Assembly: GCA_963169195.1 (NCBI GenBank)
Contig: CAUJDN010000045.1
Span: 1-64,000 of the forward strand
DNA from: Acidobacteriota bacterium
GTDB lineage: Bacteria; Acidobacteriota; Vicinamibacteria; Vicinamibacterales; UBA2999
DNA length: 64,000 nucleotides
Direction of reading: 5' to 3'
Below are positions 48,406 to 56,164 of this stretch, one piece after another. Position numbers and translations under genes: made by a program. Position 1 is the first letter of the stretch. Each line of letters begins with the position of its first letter. The notes under the pieces were generated by a model that searched no databases, was not told where the DNA came from, and was given only the letters and a program-made list of their open reading frames with translations.

Positions 48406-48592
48406 CTCGGCCCAGGCGCCGCCTTTCCGAGCGTCCTCCGCTGGGAGGCGCCGCTCGGGAATCCAACCCCTCCGAAGCGCGGCTCGCTCACCGCCCCGAA
48501 CACTCATCAACCGCAGCGACATCGCTATGCGGCCACGCACCGGGCGATGCTCGGGCCAATGAATCCCGGAGTTTGCGCCACACAATCTCGCA

Positions 48593-49282
48593 TTATGGTA
48601 CCGCTGTTGCGTCAGCCTTGAGCGCCGCCTCCACGAACTCACGACACACTGCGAGATTCTTGGACTTGTCCGCGAGTTCAAGAGACGTACAGGCGTCGAC
48701 AATCTCAGGGCGGACAGTCCGAATCGCCTGCCCAACATTCGATGGCGTAAGCCCGCCAGCGAGCACGACGGGAATCGAAACGCTCCTGACGATTTCCGCA
48801 CAGATGAGCCAATCGTTCGTTCGTCCAGTGCACCCAAATACGTTCGCAGCCGACGGATCGACACAGGTATCGACTGTCAGTGCGCCGGCATAGCGCGCGT
48901 ACTCGACCGCTCTCTCGAGCGACGGTAGTATCGCAGACGAGCCGTTGACCCGCACAGGAACCGACATCATCAATCTTGTGGCCGGAGCGATCTCTTCGGA
49001 AAGCAGCGACATCTCAGCGTCATTTCGATCCGAAGATAGCAGAAGAAAATCCGGTCGCACCATTCTCGCGATCGTCGCCAGCACCTTCCGCTTTCGACTA
49101 TGAATCAAGAGCGTACTGATGCGCCCGGCCTCACGTACCAAGTCGGCGATCTGCGCAGCCAGCACCATCTGCTCTCTGTCTTGTGGGCGGACATCCCATG
49201 CGACATGAGTTGTGCCCATTTCGATAAGTGCCTTCGTTTCACCGAGGGATGGGCGACGGCAATAGATCTGGACTCCCGGCAT
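48593..49282 (-). CDS. TrpF-like (phosphoribosylanthranilate isomerase) barrel protein
   Basis: 229 aa. Features of phosphoribosylanthranilate isomerase are kept: a Cys at residue 8 (VQIYCRRPS, cf. the catalytic Cys of KICGI), the acid strand LTVDTCVD, FGCTGRTNDWLI, PVVLAGGLTPSNVGQAI for phosphate binding and EIVDACTSLEL near the end. There is no trp operon here: the gene is last in a unit after the PRTase-like and MazG-like genes, and its ATG shares a base with the stop of the PRTase-like gene (TGATG). Its substrate is therefore probably another phosphoribosyl compound made by that neighbour (inference). Confidence 0.75.
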   Translation of the reverse strand: MPGVQIYCRRPSLGETKALIEMGTTHVAWDVRPQDREQMVLAAQIADLVREAGRISTLLIHSRKRKVLATIARMVRPDFLLLSSDRNDAEMSLLSEEIAPATRLMMSVPVRVNGSSAILPSLERAVEYARYAGALTVDTCVDPSAANVFGCTGRTNDWLICAEIVRSVSIPVVLAGGLTPSNVGQAIRTVRPEIVDACTSLELADKSKNLAVCREFVEAALKADATAVP

Positions 49283-51312
49283 CAAAACCCCTCGCGCTGG
49301 TACAGTTCCACGGTTGAATTGTTGTGAATGCACTCCAGAATACGTCGACGCGAGAGCGAAAATACTCCGATCGGGTTGGTGTATTCGGCGCGTGACCAAC
49401 TTCGAGCAAACGGCGTCTCCGCAATGTAGCCGCCTATGTGATTCGACAAGAAGTCCGGATCAATGGCCCCGCTTCTCTCCATCAACATTTGTGCGTGCCG
49501 GCGTTCACCGCTATAGCGCGTCACATAGATCCGAATGTCCCCGGCGGAGCGAAGCAAGAGCTCGTCGCGGAGCCGCTCCAACGTGGTTCCCGTCAAGGTA
49601 TTGTCGTCCAGGAGAATTGCGGGGTTGCCGCCAAGGTTCAGCTCATCCTCTGTGTGAACTGGGAAGTGGTACCACGCGACGTTCTTGTGTGGTCCCCGAT
49701 AATGACTCCACACAGCGACATGAAGCAGCCGACGTTGCTGGGATGCTCGCAACGAGCACACGTAGTCGAATACCAGCGGCAGCTCAATCCCTCCCCACCC
49801 GATCCCAACGGCATGAATCGTTGCGTCAGACTGTGCCGCCTCGGAAGCGAGGGCGGCGACTAGCAAGTTCTCGCCAGGATGGTCGGCCTCACGCCAGCGC
49901 CGCACAAGGGATGGGTACGGCGGCGCGTCATGAAGCCCCTTTCCCTCTCGAGCGGCTGAAATGCATTGGCTGCAGTCGTGGAGAAGCCGTCTGACGCTCT
50001 CGCCTTCCGAGCTGATGATAGCCAGCAGCCTTTGCATGGAAGCCTGCATCTCATCGAATCGACGAAGCAGGCACGAGTAGTAACCTCGCACAGCGTGCGA
50101 TAACAAACCGTGAATCCGGGCGTCCTGATTACCCCAGAGGCTTTTGAATCGGGACTCGAACTGACCTATCTGGGTTGGCCCGGTGTGTACAAACAGATAA
50201 AGCTGGAGCGCTGCGCTGCGAACTTGGTCAAAGAATCCGAGTAGCAACTGCCACTCGATATCGTCCTGAGGCCGCCACTCGAACAGCGCCCCGCAGACAG
50301 GACTCCAGCTCTCAGCGAGTTCACCCCACATGCTTTCAAGACGCCAAAAGGCAGAGGCGTTACGCATGTTGACGTAGTACTGTTCCCCACGCAGCAGCAC
50401 CTTAGTCGGCGTGTAGAGGATCCGACGCATGCACGGCCGATCGTCCTGCCAAAAGTCTTGAAGTCGTGCCTGAAAGTAGGGGACCAGCCGGCCATTTGCG
50501 ATCGCTGAACTCCGAGCCCCGGCTTGTCGCCATTCATGCGGTGAGAGGCAAATTGCACCCGAGCGTGGATCAAAAAAGCGGCGCACTCGTGGCTCGTCGA
50601 CGCCCGCGATCTCCTTCAGCAGACGAGACGCCTCCCGTTGGTTTCGCGCGGCGATTTCAGCAACGGCGCTGAACCGATCGAGAATCGACCCGTTGCGGAT
50701 CTCCTGAGCCGTCTCAGCCACATTGATTCGCTCGCCGAAGTGCAACGTTGACAAGAACGTCGTGAGGTCGTCACCCTCACCTCGAAGGTCCGCTGGCAAG
50801 AACGCGACGCCGCCTCCCACATACACTTGCTTCTTCGGAGCGCTCAGCACGGGCGGGGGCACCAGCGGCCTGTCAACGTTAAGGCCGACACGAACTGCCG
50901 CGAACAGGGGAATAAACGGGTCTTCCTCGGAGTGTCCGACCAAGATGATCTGGCTCGGCCGAATTCCATCTTCGCGAAGTCGGGTGAGCAGCCCTTTGCT
51001 GTCGGCCGGGTCCTGCAGCAGATGGACAAGTCTTTTCGGCGTGGACGAATCCGCCGATGGCAAAGATCGCGAATGAAGCCAGTATACGAACACTCCTTTG
51101 TCAGTCAGATTTCTGACGAGACGAGCTACTGCTCCGGATTCCGCCGCCGCTTCGCTGATCACGATTACATGAAGGACCTTGCTGGCAAGGTCACCTAGCC
51201 ATCGGGCTAGTTCAACCTGTCCATCCTTGCGAATCTCGTAGCTAGCTGCTCGGGAGCCAACGCGCTCCGCGTAGCGCTGTACGATCGACTCAAGGTCTTC
51301 CTTCGCCGTCAT
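49282..51312 (-). CDS. 676-aa protein with C-terminal phosphoribosyltransferase motif
   Basis: A PRPP-binding loop is clear at residues about 566-578 (AILLDDNTLTGTTLE), the type I phosphoribosyltransferase signature; HVAVWSHYRGPHKNVAWYHFP just before it fits the same fold. The N-terminal 150 residues look Rossmann-like (VLHVIVISEAAAESGAV, SQIILVGHSEEDPFIPLFAA); the second phrase resembles HAD motif IV but no DxDxT motif I is seen. The middle, some 350 residues, is helical with Trp-rich parts (RLESMWGELAESWSPVCGALFEW) and unknown. Overlaps of 4 nt upstream and 1 nt downstream tie it to the MazG-like and TrpF-like genes. It may synthesise or salvage a ribosyl metabolite. Confidence 0.7.
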   Translation of the reverse strand: MTAKEDLESIVQRYAERVGSRAASYEIRKDGQVELARWLGDLASKVLHVIVISEAAAESGAVARLVRNLTDKGVFVYWLHSRSLPSADSSTPKRLVHLLQDPADSKGLLTRLREDGIRPSQIILVGHSEEDPFIPLFAAVRVGLNVDRPLVPPPVLSAPKKQVYVGGGVAFLPADLRGEGDDLTTFLSTLHFGERINVAETAQEIRNGSILDRFSAVAEIAARNQREASRLLKEIAGVDEPRVRRFFDPRSGAICLSPHEWRQAGARSSAIANGRLVPYFQARLQDFWQDDRPCMRRILYTPTKVLLRGEQYYVNMRNASAFWRLESMWGELAESWSPVCGALFEWRPQDDIEWQLLLGFFDQVRSAALQLYLFVHTGPTQIGQFESRFKSLWGNQDARIHGLLSHAVRGYYSCLLRRFDEMQASMQRLLAIISSEGESVRRLLHDCSQCISAAREGKGLHDAPPYPSLVRRWREADHPGENLLVAALASEAAQSDATIHAVGIGWGGIELPLVFDYVCSLRASQQRRLLHVAVWSHYRGPHKNVAWYHFPVHTEDELNLGGNPAILLDDNTLTGTTLERLRDELLLRSAGDIRIYVTRYSGERRHAQMLMERSGAIDPDFLSNHIGGYIAETPFARSWSRAEYTNPIGVFSLSRRRILECIHNNSTVELYQREGF

Positions 51313-51686
51313 GGCGCCGGATATCGAGCGGCATTCTTCTTCAGTTTGCTGCGAATAACCGCGGGCAGATCAATCTTGTAGCGAGAAGTGAAATTCAGAA
51401 GATAGATTGCGATGTCCGCGAGCTCCTCTTCGATCGGCTCGCGAGTATCGGCCGAGCCAAGGCGCAAAAGTTGCTCTTCTGGCGATTGCCACAAGAAGCA
51501 CGAGACTAGCTCTGCAGCCTCAACTGATAGCGCGGCCGCGAGGGCCGCAGGCGTGTGCGTCGGTCCCCAGTCGCGAGCGCGGTTGAATTCCGCGATCTCG
51601 CGCTCCAGAGCCTCAATCGTCGCTGCTGCTTCTGGGGTTCCTATGCTCGTCGCGTGCGGAGCCGATGAGGGAGACGCGTCGGCCAT
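51309..51686 (-). CDS. MazG-like nucleotide pyrophosphohydrolase
   Basis: 125 aa. LSVEAAELVSCFLW and EPIEEELADIAIYLLNF give the ExxE...ExxD metal motif of all-alpha NTP pyrophosphatases (MazG/dUTPase/RS21-C6 type). The N-terminal 25 residues are low-complexity. The enzyme should convert an NTP or dNTP to NMP and pyrophosphate. Its stop overlaps the ATG of the PRTase-like gene by 4 nt. It is the first enzyme of the three-gene unit; a TTG-started small frame overlaps its 5' end. Confidence 0.78.
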   Translation of the reverse strand: MADASPSSAPHATSIGTPEAAATIEALEREIAEFNRARDWGPTHTPAALAAALSVEAAELVSCFLWQSPEEQLLRLGSADTREPIEEELADIAIYLLNFTSRYKIDLPAVIRSKLKKNAARYPAP

Positions 51687-51867
51687 GCTCGTAACCGTCT
51701 ACGTAGGAGAGGCTCGACGGTCGGCAGGAGAAGCCGTTCATCGCATCCTCGAAACCTCTGTCGTATGCCTCGGCCTCGCTTGTTTGCGATTTCGAGTCGT
51801 AGTGCTTGTGGTCGGCCTTCAGATCCACTGGGCTCTCCGCTTCTTCGGTACGGCCAGAATGGTTCAA
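51613..51867 (-). CDS. Possible small protein resembling ribosome modulation factor
   Basis: 84 aa from a TTG. The segment EAYDRGFEDAMNGFSC...YVDGYEHGRR has the AYxxGxxDAxxG / YxxGYxxG spacing of RMF-like small proteins. It overlaps the first 74 nt of the MazG-like gene in another frame, and no ribosome binding site is seen, so it may be a gene whose end was overrun or just a chance frame. Confidence 0.35.
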   Translation of the reverse strand: MNHSGRTEEAESPVDLKADHKHYDSKSQTSEAEAYDRGFEDAMNGFSCRPSSLSYVDGYEHGRRVSLIGSARDEHRNPRSSSDD

Positions 51868-52115
51868 CCTAGCACGGCTCGGTCGGCAGCCGCAAGCGCC
51901 GTGTCAGGGGACCCGCGCCAACGGCACCCCCGCCATGCGGGAAGGCGCTGTGCCCTCCCGCCCTTTCGCGAAAATGGGTGCAGTCTTCGAGGTTCGCGCT
52001 CCTGAGCTGGCCATCGCCAGGTGCAATGGCGTGTCGGTTCAACACAGTCTACCTATCTCCTGACCCGACGGCCGCTCGGACCGAACGCCCCGGCCGCAGT
52101 CCGCTCGTGCTGCAG

Positions 52116-53276
52116 TCATTGCCCAAGAACGCCGCGCCGCGTTTCCAATCGCCTCCGGGCATCTCGAAGGTCTCCGTCACTCACGATGTTGTAACGGTCG
52201 AACACGCTTCTCGTCTTGTGCCCGGACAGCTTCATCGCCACACGCTCCGGAATCCCGGCCCGGACCATGTTCCGGACAGCCGTCCGCCGAAGGTCGTGCG
52301 GGATGCTGCCCGGCCGGCCGGCGTCGACCCGCGCCCGGCACCAGGCGTGGTAGAAGCCGCTCGGCGCGATTCGCCGCCCGGCCTCGAATACCGGCTCGCC
52401 GACCTGGGTCCGTCCATCGTGGAAGAACACGTGCTGAACGATCATGCCCTTCTCGCGCTGGATTCGGTTCGCTGCCTTCCGCTGGTCGGCGAGTAGCTTC
52501 TTCAGCTCGGGCGTCAGATAGAACACTCGCCCCTCGAGGTTCTTCGTCGTGCCGGGATCCAGTCGGACCTCGCCGGCCTTCAGGTCCACCTGGCGCCACT
52601 CCATCGGCAGGACTTCGCTGTTGATGCGCCACCCGGTGACGTACGCGAACGTGACGACCGGGCGCATGCACGCCGGCAGGTGCTCCAGCATCGCCAGGTA
52701 GTGCTGGTGTTCGAGGAACCCGGCGCGCACGTTGTTCTCCCGCAGCATCGGGAAGTGCGGCTTGTGTGTCAGCTTCCCAGCCTGGATCGCCAAGCTGAAC
52801 ATCCGCTTCAGCGCGGTGAGCTCGCGGTTGATCTCGCCCGCCGACACCGCGCGGCGCTCCTCGGGCGTGTCCGGCGCGACGGCGCTCTTGCCTTTCCGAC
52901 GCTGACGGACGACAGAGCCCTCGGCCTGCCGCTTCGCGACGTAGGCGCGGAGGTCCGCCGTCGTGATGGCGATCATTCGCCGGTTGCCGAAGTACGGCTC
53001 CAAGTGTTTCCGGATTCGCCGTCGCACGTCGTCGAGCGTCTTCTTGCCGTTCATCGAGTAGTCGTTCAGGAGGTCGACGACGGCCTCCTCGAACGTGATG
53101 CGCCCGGCGTCGGGGTCGACGGGGATGCCCTTCACAATGTCGCCTTCGCGCGTCTTCAGCATGCGACGCGCGTCGGCGATGATCGTGGTCTCGGTGCTCT
53201 CACGGATCACGCGCCCGTGCTGCACGTACTTGATCCAGAACTTCTTGGATCCTTTGCGTAGATACACGCTGCCCAC
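52116..53276 (-). CDS. Tyrosine recombinase (integrase)
   Basis: 386 aa starting at GTG 53276 with AGGAGG five nt upstream. An arm-binding-like start (GSVYLRKGSKKFWIKYVQHG) and a SAM-like core-binding domain precede the catalytic domain. Catalytic residues: Arg in YVTGWRINSEVLPMEW, Lys near GTTKNLEGR, HDLRRTAVRNMV (His-x-x-Arg), SGHKTRSVFDRYN (His and nucleophile Tyr). All are present, so it should be active. It cuts and rejoins attachment sites of the element; the excisionase-like gene lies 146 nt upstream on the same strand. Confidence 0.92.
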   Translation of the reverse strand: MGSVYLRKGSKKFWIKYVQHGRVIRESTETTIIADARRMLKTREGDIVKGIPVDPDAGRITFEEAVVDLLNDYSMNGKKTLDDVRRRIRKHLEPYFGNRRMIAITTADLRAYVAKRQAEGSVVRQRRKGKSAVAPDTPEERRAVSAGEINRELTALKRMFSLAIQAGKLTHKPHFPMLRENNVRAGFLEHQHYLAMLEHLPACMRPVVTFAYVTGWRINSEVLPMEWRQVDLKAGEVRLDPGTTKNLEGRVFYLTPELKKLLADQRKAANRIQREKGMIVQHVFFHDGRTQVGEPVFEAGRRIAPSGFYHAWCRARVDAGRPGSIPHDLRRTAVRNMVRAGIPERVAMKLSGHKTRSVFDRYNIVSDGDLRDARRRLETRRGVLGQ

Positions 53277-53380
53277 AGACTCCTCCTTGGGTGGAACAGA
53301 ACAGGGGTTGGACTGGGGTTGGCGTGGCCAACTCGACGCACGGGATGGCGCCGGCGGGCCGGTGGTGGGATGAGGAGTCT
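53277..53380 (-). promoter_or_regulatory. Integrase leader with a complement to its Shine-Dalgarno sequence
   Basis: The integrase mRNA contains GAGGAGTCT (53285-53277), which includes the Shine-Dalgarno core and ends at the start codon. An exact complement, AGACTCCTC, lies upstream at 53380-53372. Pairing of the two would hide the ribosome binding site. A further 7-bp inverted repeat (CTATGGT/ACCATAG, 53379-53385 and 53406-53412) adjoins. Confidence 0.5.
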
Positions 53381-53422
53381 ATGGTAACGCCGTCACTCGC
53401 GTCGCACCATAGGGCGACTGGC

Positions 53423-53704
53423 TCAGTCGATCGGCCCTGGCGCCCGCCGCCGCCGGGACGCGATGAACGCATCCAGGTCGGCGCGGTCGATGAGCACCCG
53501 GCGGAGCGTCTTCCGCCGCCGGCTTCCCGGCCGCGGCGCCAACGGGGGCATGTCCACGGACGGAATCAGGCCCTGGAGCACATAGTCGCGGGCCGTCCAG
53601 AAGCTGCAGCCCAGGTACGCGGCTGCCTGACGCATGCTCAGCAGCCTCGGCCTCTCCGCGTCCGGCGTGTCGGCGGTGGTCGTCTCGATATCGGTGGTCT
53701 GCAT
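53423..53704 (-). CDS. Excisionase-like helix-turn-helix protein
   Basis: 93 aa. LSMRQAAAYLGCSFWTARDYVLQGLIPSV is a MerR/excisionase-type winged helix and RRVLIDRADLDAFIASRRRR is the usual wing and last helix. The ATG at 53704 has AGAGGAGA eight nt upstream. Its place directly before the integrase fits a directionality factor or a repressor of the element. Confidence 0.8.
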   Translation of the reverse strand: MQTTDIETTTADTPDAERPRLLSMRQAAAYLGCSFWTARDYVLQGLIPSVDMPPLAPRPGSRRRKTLRRVLIDRADLDAFIASRRRRAPGPID

Positions 53705-53772
53705 GGTTGCTCTCCTCTGATCGGTGCCCGGCACCGCCCCTCCGCGGGCGGCACCGGGGGTTCCTGACGTTC

Positions 53773-54087
53773 TCACCTCGCCTCCGCGCTCACGTTGTCG
53801 TGGACATGCGTCTCGTACGCGTGCAGGAGCAGGCTCCGGATGTGCTGCTGTGCGCTTGGGTCGTCGATGGCCCGGAGCAGCGCGAAGTTCTTGCGGTCGC
53901 CGTGCACGATGAACTGGCGCGACGGGAACGAGACGCTGAAGCCCGGTCCGTCTCGCCGCTCCCAGATGGCGAAGCCCACGAGCTTCATGCCCGCGAGCTC
54001 GCCGGCGTTGAAGTGGATCTCCGCGTCGGCCAGCTTGCCGGCCGGTCTGCCCTGTTCGTTCAACAGAATCTTGACTTCGATGCTCAT
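53773..54087 (-). CDS. Small protein, paralogue of the 57500-57820 product
   Basis: 104 aa from ATG 54087 with AGGAGG seven nt upstream. The shared core with its paralogue is PAGKLADAE, GMKLVGFAIWERR and FPxRQxxVxGxRxxFALLR. The strand pattern and F-P-S/A-R turn are faintly reminiscent of SpoVG-type proteins, but I cannot assign the family. It lies in the run of small element genes between the primase and the excisionase. Confidence 0.6.
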   Translation of the reverse strand: MSIEVKILLNEQGRPAGKLADAEIHFNAGELAGMKLVGFAIWERRDGPGFSVSFPSRQFIVHGDRKNFALLRAIDDPSAQQHIRSLLLHAYETHVHDNVSAEAR

Positions 54088-54110
54088 GACGGTCCTCCTG
54101 AAGTGGTCGT

Positions 54111-54485
54111 CTACGCGTGGGCGAGTTCGGGCTCGAGCTGCGGGGCGCCGATACGGCTCCACAGCCAGTGCTGCAAGGTGTCCAGGCCGACCAGGACGGG
54201 ATCGGCCGGCGTGAAGAGGTGCTTCGCCTGGCGGTACCGCGCGCGCTGCCAGGCGAGCTCGTTATTGGTCACGAGGACGAGTCGCGCGGGCTCGCGCGCC
54301 CGAGCCGCGTCGAGCGCCACCGGATCGGCCGCCATGCCCGAGACGTCCGAGAGCGGTGCCGCATAGAGCGTGAGCGTCGCTGGTGCATCCAGCGCCGTTG
54401 GTGCCGTGGTGACGAAGGCGTGATACAGCCGCGTCTCGCGTCCGATCGCGACCTCGATGCACGGTGTTCGTGTGCAACGGTCCAT
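54111..54485 (-). CDS. Hypothetical element protein
   Basis: 124 aa, ATG 54485 with AGGAGG five nt upstream. The sequence has a beta-rich first half (ATLTLYAAPLSDVSG) and a helical second half (ELAWQRARYRQAKHLF, LVGLDTLQHWLWSRI). I do not recognise it. It precedes the SpoVG-like paralogue by 23 nt, so the two are probably cotranscribed. Confidence 0.55.
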   Translation of the reverse strand: MDRCTRTPCIEVAIGRETRLYHAFVTTAPTALDAPATLTLYAAPLSDVSGMAADPVALDAARAREPARLVLVTNNELAWQRARYRQAKHLFTPADPVLVGLDTLQHWLWSRIGAPQLEPELAHA

Positions 54486-54534
54486 GGAGTCCTCCTTTCC
54501 ATTCGTGAAGGCATGTCGTCGCTGACTGCGTGCC

Positions 54535-54664
54535 GGCCATCACGCAAGTGCCGTCCCGAGGCGCCCGTGAGGAGCGGTCAAGCCCGCCAGCCCGAAGGGT
54601 CGGAGCGCAGCGAAGAGGCTTGACGGCTCCGAAGGGCGCCCGACAATCGCCGCGCGTGATGGCC
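54535..54664. ncRNA. Nested inverted-repeat element, candidate structured RNA or DNA
   Basis: Three nested pairs of complementary arms: GGCCATCACGC (54535-54545) with GCGTGATGGCC (54654-54664), GGCGCCC (54560-54566) with GGGCGCC (54634-54640), and GAGC-G-GTCAAGCC (54572-54584) with GGCTTGAC-G-GCTC (54617-54629, one G/G mismatch). The apical 32 nt contain CCCGAAGGG. Together they can fold into one 130-nt structure. No coding frame is evident. It lies upstream of the 54485 gene start on the minus strand, within a 440-nt noncoding stretch. Confidence 0.5.
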
Positions 54665-54679
54665 GAGCGGCGTGGAGGC

Positions 54680-54913
54680 GAGACGTGCTCGAAGGCACAC
54701 GTCTCCGTGTCGCGCGTGCGCAGCCGCGCGTTGGGGGCGTTCTGGTCGTAGTGGTCGTGGATCGATCGCGCACCGCACACCTCCGTTGAGCGCCTGGGCT
54801 CGTGGAGCGGAGGCAGCCGCGTGCGCGACCGCAGTCGCGGGCGGGGGCACGTGAGGACCGGAGGCCCTCGCCGTGGGTCAGCGTAAAGCCGTGGGGACCG
54901 GAGTCCCCACGGC
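54680..54913. repeat. Series of further hairpins in the noncoding stretch
   Basis: Next to the nested element are GAGACGTG/CACGTCTC (54680-54705, 10-nt loop), CGCGAC-CGCA-GTCGCG (54824-54839), a weaker GTGAGG/CCTCGC hairpin around ACCGGAGG (about 54851-54872) and a perfect 11-bp hairpin GCCGTGGGGAC-CGGA-GTCCCCACGGC (54888-54913). The last two share the word GGACCGGAG. The final hairpin lies just past the DUF932 stop and may end its transcript. Confidence 0.55.
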
Positions 54914-54926
54914 GGCCATCACCAGG

Positions 54927-56039
54927 TCAGTGGACCGTGGTGAGCAGTCGACTGGCAGCGCGGTCGAGTGCGAACCGAGCGTCCTGCCAGGGCGTGCATT
55001 GACTGAGACGTGTCAGCCCCTGCACGTAGCCCCAGACCGTCCGCGGGTTCGGCTCGTGCTGTTCTGCCAGTCCATAGGCGTCGGATGCCAGCTTCCGCGA
55101 CAACTCGAGTCGCTGGATGGCTGTCTCGACCACCTGCTCGCGGGATGGGCCGAGCTCCTGGGACGTGGCCCGCAGGAGAATCGCCCGGTCGTCCGCGAGC
55201 GTCGCGTCGAGCGTGGTGCTGACGGCGTCGAGCGATGCCGTCCACGCCTCGTGAATCGACGCGCCCACATGCCGCCGCCGCAGGCTGGCGATGTGGCGAA
55301 AGCCCCAGATGATGTGATTTCCGCAGACGGCACGAAAGAGGAACACATCCAGGGTCAGGGCGGCGGCACCAACGTCGCTGTTCCGGAGCATGAACCCCCG
55401 GAACAGACCGGCATGCGACGCGTCGGTCGGGTCGTCGAGATCGCGATTGCCGTCCACCAAGAACAGGAACATGTCTCGATCCCCCAGGTAGGCGCCGGAC
55501 GGCACGCGTTCGGCACCGAAGACGCCGTCCTTGTATCCGAGCGGTAGTTGCCAGGACGGGTGTGCGTCCATGAGATGGAGCACTCGTCTGGCCAGCTCGT
55601 CGTGATGGACGCGCGCGTACCTCGGAGAGGTGATCGCGTGAAGCGTCCACGGGTCGGTGGCATCCGCGAAGAGCTGGTGCTCGCCGCGGTGGCACCGCTG
55701 CAGCCCGAAGTTGATCGCGTCCGCCGCGATCGTCGCGGGCAGCGTTCGGAGGTAGTTCGGCGGCGCGCCGGCGATGCCGGCGAGCTGCTCGAAGCTCCAG
55801 TGCGTCAGGTCCGAGCTGTCTCCGTCGCCCGCTCGTTCGTCGAGAACGAGCGTGTCGGAGTCCTCGGCTCGCACATGCAGTTTCACGGTTTCGGTGATCC
55901 GCTCTTCCGTGCGGCTGCGTCTGGCGCAGGCCGCGTCGAAGAGCTGCTGCACGCTCGCGTAGCGCTCGTCGGGTGGCCGCCTGGCCCATTCCCGATGGGC
56001 GGTGTACGCATTGGCTGTCGATACACGTTGACCGTTCAT
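54927..56039 (-). CDS. DUF932 family phage/plasmid protein
   Basis: 370 aa from ATG 56039, with AAGGAG eight nt upstream. The DUF932 core is GLFRGFMLRNSDVGAAALTLD followed by VFLFRAVCGNHIIWGF. Proteins of this family are common on plasmids, phages and integrative elements, with no proven function. It is followed, past a hairpin, by the noncoding structured stretch. Expression with the unknown 391-aa gene upstream is likely. Confidence 0.8.
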   Translation of the reverse strand: MNGQRVSTANAYTAHREWARRPPDERYASVQQLFDAACARRSRTEERITETVKLHVRAEDSDTLVLDERAGDGDSSDLTHWSFEQLAGIAGAPPNYLRTLPATIAADAINFGLQRCHRGEHQLFADATDPWTLHAITSPRYARVHHDELARRVLHLMDAHPSWQLPLGYKDGVFGAERVPSGAYLGDRDMFLFLVDGNRDLDDPTDASHAGLFRGFMLRNSDVGAAALTLDVFLFRAVCGNHIIWGFRHIASLRRRHVGASIHEAWTASLDAVSTTLDATLADDRAILLRATSQELGPSREQVVETAIQRLELSRKLASDAYGLAEQHEPNPRTVWGYVQGLTRLSQCTPWQDARFALDRAASRLLTTVH

Positions 56040-56164
56040 TGTGGTTGCTCCTTTCTGATGCCCGGAGGGCGAACGAGGGAGGTAGCGCTCCACGCCGCGA
56101 AGCGGGCATGGAGGAGTGGCCGGGATGGCCACGGCGGGAAGCTCTCAGGCGACGTCGACGTCGC

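Noticed and set aside
48593-49282. Tryptophan biosynthesis gene trpF in the strict sense
   Set aside because: The fold and catalytic residues fit, but no other trp gene is near and it is coupled to PRTase-like and MazG-like genes in accessory DNA.
54541-54926. Small genes in the hairpin-rich gap
   Set aside because: Several frames are open on both strands but they consist of Arg/Ala-rich antisense-like sequence without ribosome binding sites, while the DNA has strong inverted repeats.
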